From the NCBI GenBank assembly GCA_031259805.1, contig JAIRKX010000093.1, forward strand, positions 1 to 20,074: a stretch of 20,074 bases of DNA, written 5' to 3'. Source of the DNA: Prevotellaceae bacterium. Its GTDB lineage: Bacteria > Bacteroidota > Bacteroidia > Bacteroidales > UBA932. Both the position numbers and the translations under genes were made by a program. Below are positions 7,432-14,671 of the stretch, in pieces (within the stretch, counting starts at the first letter, position 1; every line of letters begins with the position of its first letter). The notes beneath the pieces are model-generated. The model had not been told where the DNA came from. It did not search any database and worked only from the letters and a program-made list of their open reading frames with translations.

Positions 7432-8268
7432 TTAACATGCTTTCAGGCTCATGTCGAGGCTTTTTATCTGATGTGTCAGCGCGCCGACCGAAATGTAATC
7501 GACACCGCATTCGGCGTAGGCGCGAAGGGTTTTGAAGGTAATACCTCCCGACGATTCGGTTTCGTAACGTCCGGCGATCAGTTGTACCGCCATACTCGTT
7601 TCGGGAACGGAAAAATTGTCGAGCATAATCCGCTGTACCCCGCCTACGTGCAATACGGTACGGACATCGGACAAGCTGCGTACTTCAACTTCAACAGGCA
7701 ATGTGCGTCCGGTCGACGAGAGGTAGTCGTGTACTTTCCGAATGGCATTTTCGATACCGCCGGCAAAATCAATATGATTATCCTTAATCAGAATCATATC
7801 AAACAGTCCCATGCGATGATTTTCTCCACCGCCGATTTTCACCGCCATCTTATCGAGAATGCGCATGCCGGGCGTGGTTTTGCGTGTGTCGAGGATGCGT
7901 GTTTTCAGGCCTGCCAGCTGTTGCACGTACAGCGCCGTTTGAGTCGCTACGCCGCTCATCCGCTGCATGACGTTGAGCACAATCCGCTCGGCCTGCAACA
8001 ACGAACGTACCGCCCCGTGTACGTAGAACGCCACATCGTCCGGCATGACAGCCGCGCCGTCGTGCAGCCGCACGTCTGTTTGCAGTAGCGGGTCAATGGA
8101 GGTGAAAACCTGCTTGGCGATTTCTACGCCGGCCAGTATGCCATCCTCTTTGACCAGCAATTTCATTTTTCCCTGCGCCTCGGCAGGGATGCACGCCAGC
8201 GACGTGTGGTCGCCATCGCCGATGTCTTCGGCCACTGTTAGCGTAATCAGATTGTGTATATAGTCCAC
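7432..8268 (-). CDS. nadC: Nicotinate-nucleotide pyrophosphorylase (carboxylating)
   Basis: NadC converts quinolinate and PRPP to nicotinate mononucleotide, CO2 and pyrophosphate in de novo NAD synthesis. The 278-residue length is typical. Signature blocks: DIGDGDHTS (15-23), ERIVLNVMQRMSGVAT (94-109), DTRKTTPG (127-134), K144 followed by GGGENHR (147-152 region), KDNHI (162-166), EVEV (193-196), LDN (216-218), SSGGI (239-243) and SVGALTH (260-266). Arg, Lys and His residues in these blocks bind the quinolinate and PRPP. The N-terminal domain holds the substrate and the rest forms the barrel. nadA and nadB are not in the window. The gene lies 9 bases after DUF4783 and one base before the methyltransferase. 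Confidence 0.97.
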   Translation of the reverse strand: MDYIHNLITLTVAEDIGDGDHTSLACIPAEAQGKMKLLVKEDGILAGVEIAKQVFTSIDPLLQTDVRLHDGAAVMPDDVAFYVHGAVRSLLQAERIVLNVMQRMSGVATQTALYVQQLAGLKTRILDTRKTTPGMRILDKMAVKIGGGENHRMGLFDMILIKDNHIDFAGGIENAIRKVHDYLSSTGRTLPVEVEVRSLSDVRTVLHVGGVQRIMLDNFSVPETSMAVQLIAGRYETESSGGITFKTLRAYAECGVDYISVGALTHQIKSLDMSLKAC

Positions 8269-8277
8269 TTCTAATGC

Positions 8278-8673
8278 TTAATTTTTTTCGATCCGCAGTT
8301 GTTGGATTTTTATACCGTTGTCTTCTTTGATAAATACGGTAACTCGTAAGATTTCACCGGCCTGTGTGTGTAAAATACCGATCGCGTACTTGACAGTCTG
8401 TTTATCGCTGCTGTGCTTGAACGCAAAGGATTTCGGCGGATATTTTTCAAAAAACCATTTCAGCACAAGGGTTGCCTGCGCTTTGCTATACATGCCTTCG
8501 TCGCTTAACAGGTCGAACTCTACCGTACTTGAAAAATAGTCCGACAAGGCTTCCGCATCGCCGGCGGCAAGATATTTTGCCATTTGATCGAACAGCGTCC
8601 GGTCGTCGTCGCCGTACGCTCCCGCAATCGCAGCAAAACAACTCATTAATAGCCATACATACATTTTTTTCAT
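8278..8673 (-). CDS. DUF4783 family secreted protein
   Basis: I place the start at the ATG ending at 8673, giving 131 residues that begin MKKMYVWLLMSCFAAIAG, a good signal peptide. A longer frame starting at 8742 would run through the promoter and put 23 unlikely residues before the signal. The mature part (LFDQMAKYLAAGDAEALSDY, then GMYSKAQATLVLKWFF, KYPPKSFAFKH, YAIGILHT and the C-terminal LRIEKN) matches the Bacteroidota DUF4783 family, whose fold is NTF2/SnoaL-like. Its function is unknown. It is the first gene of an operon with nadC and trmH, an arrangement I recall from other Bacteroidota. The promoter is at 8695-8702. Confidence 0.88.
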   Translation of the reverse strand: MKKMYVWLLMSCFAAIAGAYGDDDRTLFDQMAKYLAAGDAEALSDYFSSTVEFDLLSDEGMYSKAQATLVLKWFFEKYPPKSFAFKHSSDKQTVKYAIGILHTQAGEILRVTVFIKEDNGIKIQQLRIEKN

Positions 8674-8694
8674 ATTGATTACGTTTGATATATG

Positions 8695-8727
8695 CAAAGA
8701 TAGAGAAAAATTGGGAATTGCCCACAA
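8695..8727 (-). promoter_or_regulatory. Promoter of the DUF4783-nadC-trmH operon
   Basis: On the minus strand TATCTTTG (8702-8695) matches TAnnTTTG. TTG at 8727-8725 lies 22 bases upstream, slightly long for the consensus. The -7 box ends 21 bases before the ATG at 8673, which supports the shorter start chosen for DUF4783. Confidence 0.65.
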
Positions 8728-8771
8728 GACGCCGGAGTACAAGGGTGCATTTCAAATTGTCGCAATGACGT

Positions 8772-8791
8772 CCGTCGGCTTTAGCCGACGG
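8772..8791. repeat. 9-bp stem hairpin
   Basis: CCGTCGGCT pairs perfectly with AGCCGACGG around a TT centre. It lies just inside the left end of the MITE-like element, next to CGCAATGACG. Confidence 0.85.
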
Positions 8792-8847
8792 CAATAATAA
8801 CGCATAACTTTCAACTCTCAACTCTTCGTTTTTATCGGGTCGGAACC

Positions 8848-8978
8848 GAACTAAGGTTCGAATCGGATTTGAACTAAGGTTCGAATCGGATTTGAACTAA
8901 GGTTCAAATTGGATTTGAACTAAGGTTCAAATTGGATTTGAACTAAGGTTCAAATTGGATTTGAACTAAGGTTCAAAT
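8848..8978. repeat. 23-bp tandem hairpin array, six copies
   Basis: GAACTAAGGTTC starts at 8848, 8871, 8894, 8917, 8940 and 8963, an exact 23-base period. In copies where the arms are intact the unit folds as ATTTGAAC / loop TAAG / GTTCAAAT (for example 8959-8966 with 8971-8978). Copies 1-2 end in CGAATCGG; later copies end in CAAATTGG. The paired changes suggest recent spread of one variant by slippage. It lies between the divergent DUF4783 and serC transcription units and inside the MITE-like element. Confidence 0.93.
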
Positions 8979-9094
8979 GCGATCCGAAATCGGTGTCCGG
9001 GCAAACGCCTGTCGGCGTGTCGCGTACGCCGTTCTTTTTCTATTGATATTGTGCCCCGCAGGGGAACTCATAACGCATAATGCACAGGAAGGGT

Positions 9095-9125
9095 GAAGCA
9101 ATCCGGAAATCCACCGGATTGCTTC
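9095..9125. repeat. Perfect 12-bp hairpin of REP-like type
   Basis: GAAGCAATCCGG (9095-9106) pairs with CCGGATTGCTTC (9114-9125) around a 7-base loop. The following GGGCTTTGCCCTCGCAATGA is of the kind seen in dispersed intergenic repeats of many bacteria (GTCATTGCGAGG type on the other strand). Confidence 0.85.
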
Positions 9126-9187
9126 GGGCTTTGCCCTCGCAATGACGGCTACGATAAGCCGGGTTTGCGACAATTTGAAATACACCC

Positions 9188-9392
9188 GAGCACAAGGCTG
9201 GGGAAAAAGGGGGGCGTTTTTTTTGATGTATGAAGGATGATCTATGATTTCTTTGACCGGTATGATTTCATTGTTCATTGACTCCGTCCATACGAGATAC
9301 CTTACGCTTCACACTTTACACTTTTCATTTGGATGTATGAGAAAATGTTTGTAATTTTGATAAACAAAACGAAAATATAATATACACACAAA
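9188..9392. other. Leader region upstream of serC
   Basis: Apart from the serC promoter I see only low-complexity DNA: a T8 run near 9218-9225, ATG-rich simple sequence, and CTTACGCTTCACACTTT at 9301-9317. An inverted copy of the latter (16 of 17 bases) lies at 11402-11418 after serA. No coding signal. Confidence 0.6.
9328..9359 (+). promoter_or_regulatory. Promoter of the serC-serA operon
   Basis: TTTG at 9328-9331, a 20-base spacer, then TAATTTTG at 9352-9359: both elements and the spacing fit the Bacteroidota consensus. The ATG of serC follows at 9393, leaving a leader of roughly 30 AT-rich bases. Confidence 0.82.
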
Positions 9393-10472
9393 ATGAAAAA
9401 AGCGTATAATTTTAACGCAGGTCCCTGCGTACTCCCCAAATCCGCTATTGCCGCCGGCGTAGAGGCCTTAAATGATTTTAAAGGCAGCGGTATGTCCGTC
9501 ATCGAAATCTCGCACCGCAGCAAAGACTGGGAAGCAGTGATGACCGAATGCGACACACTGTGGCGCGAATTGTTGCACATCCCCGACAATTACCGTATCC
9601 TGTTCCTCGGCGGCGGCGCCAGTATGCAGTTTTTGATGGTGCCCTACAACCTGATGGAGCGGAAAGCCGCCTATCTGGAAACCGGCGTATGGGCGAAGAA
9701 AGCCTTTACCGAAGCCCGACTGCTGGGGGGCGACGCGGTGGTGAAAGTAGCCTCGTCGGCCGACCGGAATTTCTCATACATCCCCAAAGGATACGAAATC
9801 CCGCGCGATGCCGACTATTTCCACATCACGACCAACAATACGATTTACGGAACCGAGATCCATGAAGACTACGACAGCCCGGCGCTGCTGGTGGCCGACA
9901 TGTCGTCCGACATCATGAGTCGACCGGTAGACGTCAGCAAATACGGGCTGATTTATGGCGGCGCACAAAAGAATGTCGGCACGGCCGGCGTTACGTTTGT
10001 CATCGTCCGCGAGGATATTTTGGGACGAGTATCGCGCCCGCTGCCGACGATGCTCGACTACCGCACACACATCAAAAACGGCTCGATGTTCAACACCCCG
10101 CCGGTATTCCCCATCCTGATTATGAACGAAACACTGAAGTGGATAAAAGCGCAGGGCGGAGTAGAAGGCATACACCGGCAAAACGTCGAAAAAGCCACGC
10201 TGCTATACGACGAAATCGACCGTAACAAACTATTCGTCGGCACGGCCGCACAGGAAGACCGCTCGCTGATGAACATCTGCTTCGTAATGAACCATGAATA
10301 TGCCGACAAGGAAGACGCATTCCTTACCTTTGCCAAAGAACGCGGCATGGTCGGCATCAAAGGACACCGCTCCGTAGGCGGATTCCGCGCATCGACCTAC
10401 AATGCCTGCCCGACGGAAAGCGTGGAGGCGCTGATTGCGTGCATGCAGGAATTTGAAAAAACCATTGTTTAA
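9393..10472 (+). CDS. serC: Phosphoserine aminotransferase
   Basis: SerC is the PLP enzyme that moves an amino group from glutamate to 3-phosphohydroxypyruvate, giving phosphoserine; related enzymes also act in pyridoxal phosphate synthesis. The 359-residue length is normal. It starts NFNAGPCVLP (6-15), with the phosphate-binding ISHRSKDWEAV (39-49), FLGGGASMQF (71-80), TTNNTIYGTEI (146-156), ADMSSDIMSRPVD (168-180, D169 contacting the cofactor ring) and YGGAQKNVGTAGV (188-200), where K193 should form the Schiff base. The C-terminal VGIKGHRSVGGFRASTYNA holds the family arginine. serA follows after 8 bases, so the first two enzymes of serine synthesis are co-transcribed. Confidence 0.97.
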   Translation: MKKAYNFNAGPCVLPKSAIAAGVEALNDFKGSGMSVIEISHRSKDWEAVMTECDTLWRELLHIPDNYRILFLGGGASMQFLMVPYNLMERKAAYLETGVWAKKAFTEARLLGGDAVVKVASSADRNFSYIPKGYEIPRDADYFHITTNNTIYGTEIHEDYDSPALLVADMSSDIMSRPVDVSKYGLIYGGAQKNVGTAGVTFVIVREDILGRVSRPLPTMLDYRTHIKNGSMFNTPPVFPILIMNETLKWIKAQGGVEGIHRQNVEKATLLYDEIDRNKLFVGTAAQEDRSLMNICFVMNHEYADKEDAFLTFAKERGMVGIKGHRSVGGFRASTYNACPTESVEALIACMQEFEKTIV

Positions 10473-10480
10473 TTATTGAA

Positions 10481-11398
10481 ATGAGAACACTAATAGCCAC
10501 AGAGAAGCCATTTGCCAAAGAAGCAACAACCGGCATCCGCCAAATCATCGAGGGCGCCGGCGGAACATTACACCTGCTCGAAAAATACACTGATGTAAAC
10601 GCATTCTACGACGCGGTAGCCACTGCCGACGCGCTGATTGTACGTTCCGATAAAGTAACAAAGGCCGTCGTCGACGCGGCCAAACAACTAAAAATTGTAG
10701 TACGTGCCGGCGCGGGATACGATAACTTGGATTTGGCGGCCTGCACCGCCCGCGGCATCGTGGCGATGAATACGCCCGGACAGAATGCCAACGCCGTCGC
10801 CGAACTGGCTATCGGTTTGATGATCTATGCGGCGCGGAACACCTTCCGCCCGGGAACAGGCTCCGAACTGAAAAGCAAAAAGCTGGGCATCCACGCCTAT
10901 GGGAATGTCGGACGATTAGTGGCGAAGCTGGGAAAAGGTTTCGGAATGGAGGTCTTTGCCTTCGACCCGTTTGTGCCGAACAATACGATAGCGCAGGACG
11001 GCGTGCGAGTTTGCGCATCGGTCGAGGAATTATACGGAACATGCCATTACGTATCGTTGCATATTCCGGCAACGGAACAAACGAAGAAATCCATCGGACG
11101 GCGTTTATTGTCCGCAATGCCGAAAGGCGGCTGTGTAGTAAACACCGCCCGCAAGGAAGTGATACACGAAGACGAGTTGGCCGCCGTCCTCCACGAACGC
11201 CCCGATATGAAATACATGACCGACGTCGCGCCGGACAATCATACGGCATTACAGGAAGCCTTCGGTGCACGCTATTTCGCCACTCCCAAAAAGATGGGCG
11301 CCGAGACCGCCGAAGCCAATATCAACGCGGGACTGGCCGCCGCCCGGCAAATAGTCAATTTCTTTCAAAACGAAGACCGGACGTTTCAGGTAAATTAG
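10481..11398 (+). CDS. serA: D-3-phosphoglycerate dehydrogenase, short form with Lys in place of catalytic His
   Basis: SerA oxidises 3-phosphoglycerate to phosphohydroxypyruvate with NAD+. The protein has 305 residues, only substrate and nucleotide domains, with no C-terminal ACT domain, so the usual serine feedback site is absent. Recognisable parts are RAGAGYDNLDL (75-85), NTPGQNANAVAELA (97-110), the nucleotide-binding loop A139-Y-G141-N-V-G144 (first Gly of GxGxxG replaced by Ala), and VVNTARKEVIHEDEL (219-233) with catalytic-type R224. The block that normally reads TPHxGAxTxEA is TPKKMGAETAEA (268-279), with K270 at the His position. This matches the Lys-type class of short PGDH enzymes I recall from Bacteroides and Entamoeba. 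Downstream, DUF1015 begins after 72 bases. Confidence 0.93.
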   Translation: MRTLIATEKPFAKEATTGIRQIIEGAGGTLHLLEKYTDVNAFYDAVATADALIVRSDKVTKAVVDAAKQLKIVVRAGAGYDNLDLAACTARGIVAMNTPGQNANAVAELAIGLMIYAARNTFRPGTGSELKSKKLGIHAYGNVGRLVAKLGKGFGMEVFAFDPFVPNNTIAQDGVRVCASVEELYGTCHYVSLHIPATEQTKKSIGRRLLSAMPKGGCVVNTARKEVIHEDELAAVLHERPDMKYMTDVAPDNHTALQEAFGARYFATPKKMGAETAEANINAGLAAARQIVNFFQNEDRTFQVN

Positions 11399-11470
11399 CG
11401 TAAAGTATGAAGCGTAAGGCCTACTACTCACTCTGCAAATAAGTAAACCAACACATAAGCAAATCCACAC

Positions 11471-12712
11471 ATGGTAAAAATTAAACCCTTTGCAGCCCTT
11501 CGTCCGCCGAAAGAAATAGCGCATGAGGTGGCATCGCGTCCGTACGACGTATTAGATTCGCAGGAAGCCAAAGCCGAAGCCGGTGAAAAATCGTTGCTAC
11601 ACATCACCAAGCCCGAAATTGACTTCGACCCGATTATTGATGAACATTCGCCCGAAGCCTATGCCCGGGCGGTAGAAAATTTCCGCCGGTGGCAAGAGCG
11701 CGGCTGGCTACGGCAGGATGAGAAAGAGATGTACTATATTTATGCGCAAACGATGAACGGTCGCACCCAATACGGGCTGGTGGCCGCCGCCGGCGTGGAC
11801 GATTACCTCGAAGGGCGCATCAAAAAACACGAACTCACACGAAAGGATAAGGAAGACGACCGGATGATTCATGTACGGATTCAAAATGCGAACATCGAGC
11901 CGGTGTTCTTTACCTATCCCGACGTACCGGAAATGAATGAACTGGTGAAAACCATTGTCGACAGCCGTCCGCCGGAATACGATTTTGTGGCGGACGACGG
12001 CTTCGGTCACCACTTTTGGGTGATCGACGACGCGGCGGTCAACGCCCGCATTACGCAGATCTTTGCCGGTATCCCGGCCTTATACGTCGCCGACGGACAC
12101 CACCGCTCCGCCGCCGCCGCACGGGTGGGACTCGAAAAACGGCAAATCAACCCACATCATACCGGCAGCGAGGAATACAACTACTTTATGGCCGTTATTT
12201 TCCCCGAAAGCCATTTGCAGATTATTGACTACAACCGCGTAGTCAAAGACCTGAACGGCCTGACGCCCGCACAGTTCCTCGACCGGCTGGGAGCATCGTT
12301 CGACGTCGCGGAACAAGGCGCAGATCCTTACGCTCCCGCCGGACTGCATGACTTTTCCATGTACCTCGCCGGACGCTGGTATTCGCTGAAAGCAAAGCCC
12401 GGCGCTTACAACGACAACGACCCTATCGGCATACTCGACGTAACGGTATTATCGAACCGGGTATTCGACCGCATTCTCTGCCTCGGCGACCTGCGCACCT
12501 CCAAACGGATTGACTTTGTCGGCGGCATCCGCGGGTTAGGCGAGTTGCAGCGGCGGGTAGATAGCGGTGAAATGGCCGTCGCCTTTGCGCTCTACCCCGT
12601 CTCGATGAAACAACTGATCGACATTGCCGACAGCGGCCACATTATGCCTCCAAAAACCACATGGTTCGAACCAAAACTGCGTAGCGGACTAACCGTACAT
12701 AAGTTGTCGTGA
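11471..12712 (+). CDS. DUF1015 family protein, serine-operon associated
   Basis: A 413-residue cytoplasmic protein of family DUF1015, with no signal or membrane segment. Conserved features: an N-terminal IKPFAALRPPKE followed by ASRPYDVLD (21-29); KKHELTRKDKEDDR (118-131); and YVADGHHRSAAAARV (205-219). The DGHHR motif resembles the DGHxR box of the ParB/sulfiredoxin-like fold, which includes free-serine kinases; linking the two is inference only. It lies 72 bases after serA, and I recall the same serC-serA-DUF1015 order in other Bacteroidota, suggesting a role in serine or phosphoserine metabolism. No promoter is obvious in the gap, so read-through from serC is likely. It is convergent with the peptidase gene and no terminator hairpin is visible between them. 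Confidence 0.88.
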   Translation: MVKIKPFAALRPPKEIAHEVASRPYDVLDSQEAKAEAGEKSLLHITKPEIDFDPIIDEHSPEAYARAVENFRRWQERGWLRQDEKEMYYIYAQTMNGRTQYGLVAAAGVDDYLEGRIKKHELTRKDKEDDRMIHVRIQNANIEPVFFTYPDVPEMNELVKTIVDSRPPEYDFVADDGFGHHFWVIDDAAVNARITQIFAGIPALYVADGHHRSAAAARVGLEKRQINPHHTGSEEYNYFMAVIFPESHLQIIDYNRVVKDLNGLTPAQFLDRLGASFDVAEQGADPYAPAGLHDFSMYLAGRWYSLKAKPGAYNDNDPIGILDVTVLSNRVFDRILCLGDLRTSKRIDFVGGIRGLGELQRRVDSGEMAVAFALYPVSMKQLIDIADSGHIMPPKTTWFEPKLRSGLTVHKLS

Positions 12713-12748
12713 TGTGCATGAGGCGTAATAATTCCTAATTCTTGATTC

Positions 12749-13930
12749 CTACAATTTCAGTTTTTGCTTAATAGCGGTCGGAATAGCATTCTTGTGCACG
12801 ACGATGTTGATGGTTTTGTACTGCACAAATGCTTCGGAGGCGTACCAGAGACCTTTGTACCGGCCGGTTTCGCCCCATGAGTTCTTAGCCATGTAATATT
12901 TTTTTCCGGACTGATCTCGGGCGATGCCGTAGATGAGCATGCCATGGTCGTCGGTGGTTTGCAGGTTGTCGAACGCTTCCTGACGGATGGCCTGGGTGAT
13001 GACTTTTTCGTAGCCCGGTTTGCCGGTATAGAGTTCCGCGTCGCGGTCGCGCTGCGACAGCCCCAGCCAGCGCGCCTGATCAGAGCCTGACATGTCGACC
13101 AGATTGACGTCGGGAACAACCGCCACGCCGTCGCGCGAAAAACCCTTCTCGCTCACGTCAGCGCCCCATGCGATGGTATAACCTTGTTCGATACTGTAAT
13201 CGAGGATGCTCATCAACTCATCCAGAGGCAGGTTGTAGGAGTCCGACCAGCGCCAGTTGTCGGGAATTTCCAGCGCAAAACGGCTATAGAACGGGTGGTG
13301 CGTAAATGACGTCAACGACACATACTCGTCGGGGTCAATGCCCAGCGACGTCATAAAAGTCTGCGGCGTGTATTCCTTGCCGTCGTAGGTAAACCGTTCG
13401 GGAATGACGCCGAGATAGGTATTCAGGATTCCCTTAAACCCGTTAAACCATACGGGCGTCAGTTTTCGGTTCGGGTCTTTAACGATTGCTTCGATGCAGG
13501 CTTTAGCTGTCGCATCCAATTCGGCATGGACATGCTTGTCCTCCCCGTATTGCAGGCCGTTCATGGCCGATTCGGGCACAATGCCATACTGCTTCAGCGC
13601 ATACAGCACATCGTAGAACGAGCCGCCGCCGGCAAAGTGGCCGTGTCCCTGCAATCGCACGTATTTTACCGCCTTGTCGGCATAGGTATGATGGACGATA
13701 AACATCTCCGACAAATCATATTCGCCTTTGCCCGTCCGCAGCAATTCGGACTCAATCAAGCCCAGCGCCGAAAAGCTCCAGCAAGTGCCCGAGCGATTCT
13801 GATTCTTAACCGGTGTTATCGGTAATTCACGGACGGTCGTAAACGTGTATCCGTCGTCCTTCGGCTTTTCGTCCTGCGCCCACGCCGGACAAACAAGCAG
13901 CATTAAAAGTAAAAATGACAATGTTCTCAT
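12749..13930 (-). CDS. Secreted C1 (papain-like) cysteine peptidase, PepC/bleomycin-hydrolase type
   Basis: A 393-residue protein with a signal peptide (hydrophobic residues 5-14, cleavage after PAWA at 18). Catalytic residues are all visible: Q44 (oxyanion hole) and C50 in VKNQNRSGTCWSFSA, H329 in DDHGMLIYGIA, and N350 in YMAKNSWGE. The large insertions between the Cys and His parts (about 90-300) and the DDHGM and KNSWG contexts are those of the aminopeptidase C / bleomycin hydrolase branch, but classical PepC is cytoplasmic and this one is exported. It should therefore act on peptides or proteins in the periplasm or outside the cell. mntP lies 63 bases upstream on the same strand; no clear promoter is seen in between. 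It could be co-transcribed, without an evident functional link. Confidence 0.92.
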   Translation of the reverse strand: MRTLSFLLLMLLVCPAWAQDEKPKDDGYTFTTVRELPITPVKNQNRSGTCWSFSALGLIESELLRTGKGEYDLSEMFIVHHTYADKAVKYVRLQGHGHFAGGGSFYDVLYALKQYGIVPESAMNGLQYGEDKHVHAELDATAKACIEAIVKDPNRKLTPVWFNGFKGILNTYLGVIPERFTYDGKEYTPQTFMTSLGIDPDEYVSLTSFTHHPFYSRFALEIPDNWRWSDSYNLPLDELMSILDYSIEQGYTIAWGADVSEKGFSRDGVAVVPDVNLVDMSGSDQARWLGLSQRDRDAELYTGKPGYEKVITQAIRQEAFDNLQTTDDHGMLIYGIARDQSGKKYYMAKNSWGETGRYKGLWYASEAFVQYKTINIVVHKNAIPTAIKQKLKL

Positions 13931-13993
13931 GTTGTTGTGTTGTTGATTTGTTTAGTTGTTGACTTATTCATTGTACCATATATTCTGCCTCTT

Positions 13994-14557
13994 TCACCCC
14001 TCCATCAAATGCTCCAGCAGAATTTTTACGCCGATGGCGATAAGCATAATGCCTCCTATGATTTCGGCGCGTTTGCCGATGCGTGTGCCCAAACGTCGTC
14101 CGCCTAAAAGTCCGGCTACCGCTGCCACCACAGTAACGATAAAAACCAGCAGGGCAGCGACGCCCATCATCGGGAGCAGAATGTGGCTGCATGCCAGCGA
14201 GACGCCTACGGCAATGGCGTCAATGCTGGTCGCCAGCGCTATAATAAACAGGACGTAATTGTACGCAAGGTTGGTCGACGTGGGGCCGGGATCGAAACTT
14301 TCCCTTATCATTTTGCCGCCGATAAAGGCCAGCAGCCCAAATGCCACCCAATGGTCGACCGGCGCAATGTAAGTAAGCATCGATGCGCCTAACAGCCATC
14401 CGACCGCCAGCATCGCTGTCTGGAACAGCGCGAATACGCTGCTGATTTTAGCTATCCGGAGGGCTGTGTGTTTGGCGTCTATCCCGCCCGACAGCGAGAC
14501 CGCAAACGTGTCGAAACATAAGCCTATGGCTAATAATAACAGGGAAAAAGGGGTCAT
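13994..14557 (-). CDS. mntP: Manganese efflux pump MntP
   Basis: A 187-residue inner-membrane protein of the MntP (DUF204) family that exports excess Mn2+. Six hydrophobic helices can be picked out in two related halves (about 3-23, 36-60, 66-82, 99-121, 127-150 and 160-181). The two halves repeat a D-containing motif: CFDTFAVSLSGG (14-25) and ATSIDAIAVGVSLA (108-121), whose aspartates are the likely metal ligands. Length matches the family. I do not see a yybP-ykoY Mn riboswitch in the 234 bases upstream; that space holds a hairpin array. It is followed by the peptidase gene in the same direction. Confidence 0.94.
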   Translation of the reverse strand: MTPFSLLLLAIGLCFDTFAVSLSGGIDAKHTALRIAKISSVFALFQTAMLAVGWLLGASMLTYIAPVDHWVAFGLLAFIGGKMIRESFDPGPTSTNLAYNYVLFIIALATSIDAIAVGVSLACSHILLPMMGVAALLVFIVTVVAAVAGLLGGRRLGTRIGKRAEIIGGIMLIAIGVKILLEHLMEG

Positions 14558-14671
14558 TGTTGTGGCGTTGTTTATTTGCTTAGTTACTTAGCTGTTTAGT
14601 TGGAGGGCGCCTGTTTCTCAGGAAGGCAAGAGGGCTTCTCCGGTTCGTTTTTGAACGAGCCTCCTCTCCGT

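Larger units (their letters stand above)
8743..9187. mobile_element. MITE-like non-coding element, 445 bp, with terminal inverted repeats
   Basis: The ends are 23-base inverted repeats matching at 22 of 23 positions: 8743-8765 (GGGTGCATTTCAAATTG then TCGCAA) and 9165-9187 on the opposite strand. Directly outside them lie GAGTACAA (8735-8742) and GAGCACAA (9188-9195), an 8-base direct repeat with one mismatch, as left by a transposase that duplicates 8 bases. No transposase is inside. The interior holds a hairpin at 8772-8791, the 23-bp hairpin array (8848-8978), a perfect 12-bp hairpin at 9095-9125, and the sequence CGCAATGACG twice (8761 and 9139). It is best explained as a non-autonomous element, or a nest of REP-like repeats that happens to have these ends. 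The open frame 8973-9278 (minus) is repeat-derived. Confidence 0.55.

Noticed and set aside
7303..8088. 261-codon plus-strand frame
   Set aside because: Antisense shadow of nadC and the start of the methyltransferase gene; no recognisable family.
8674..8742. Longer DUF4783 start giving 154 residues
   Set aside because: It would read through the promoter box and place 23 non-signal residues before a well-formed signal peptide.
8973..9278. 101-codon minus-strand frame
   Set aside because: Translates the REP-like hairpin DNA and simple sequence of the MITE-like element; no start signal or family match.
12713..12748. Terminator between the convergent DUF1015 and peptidase genes
   Set aside because: The 36 bases show no stem followed by a T tract.
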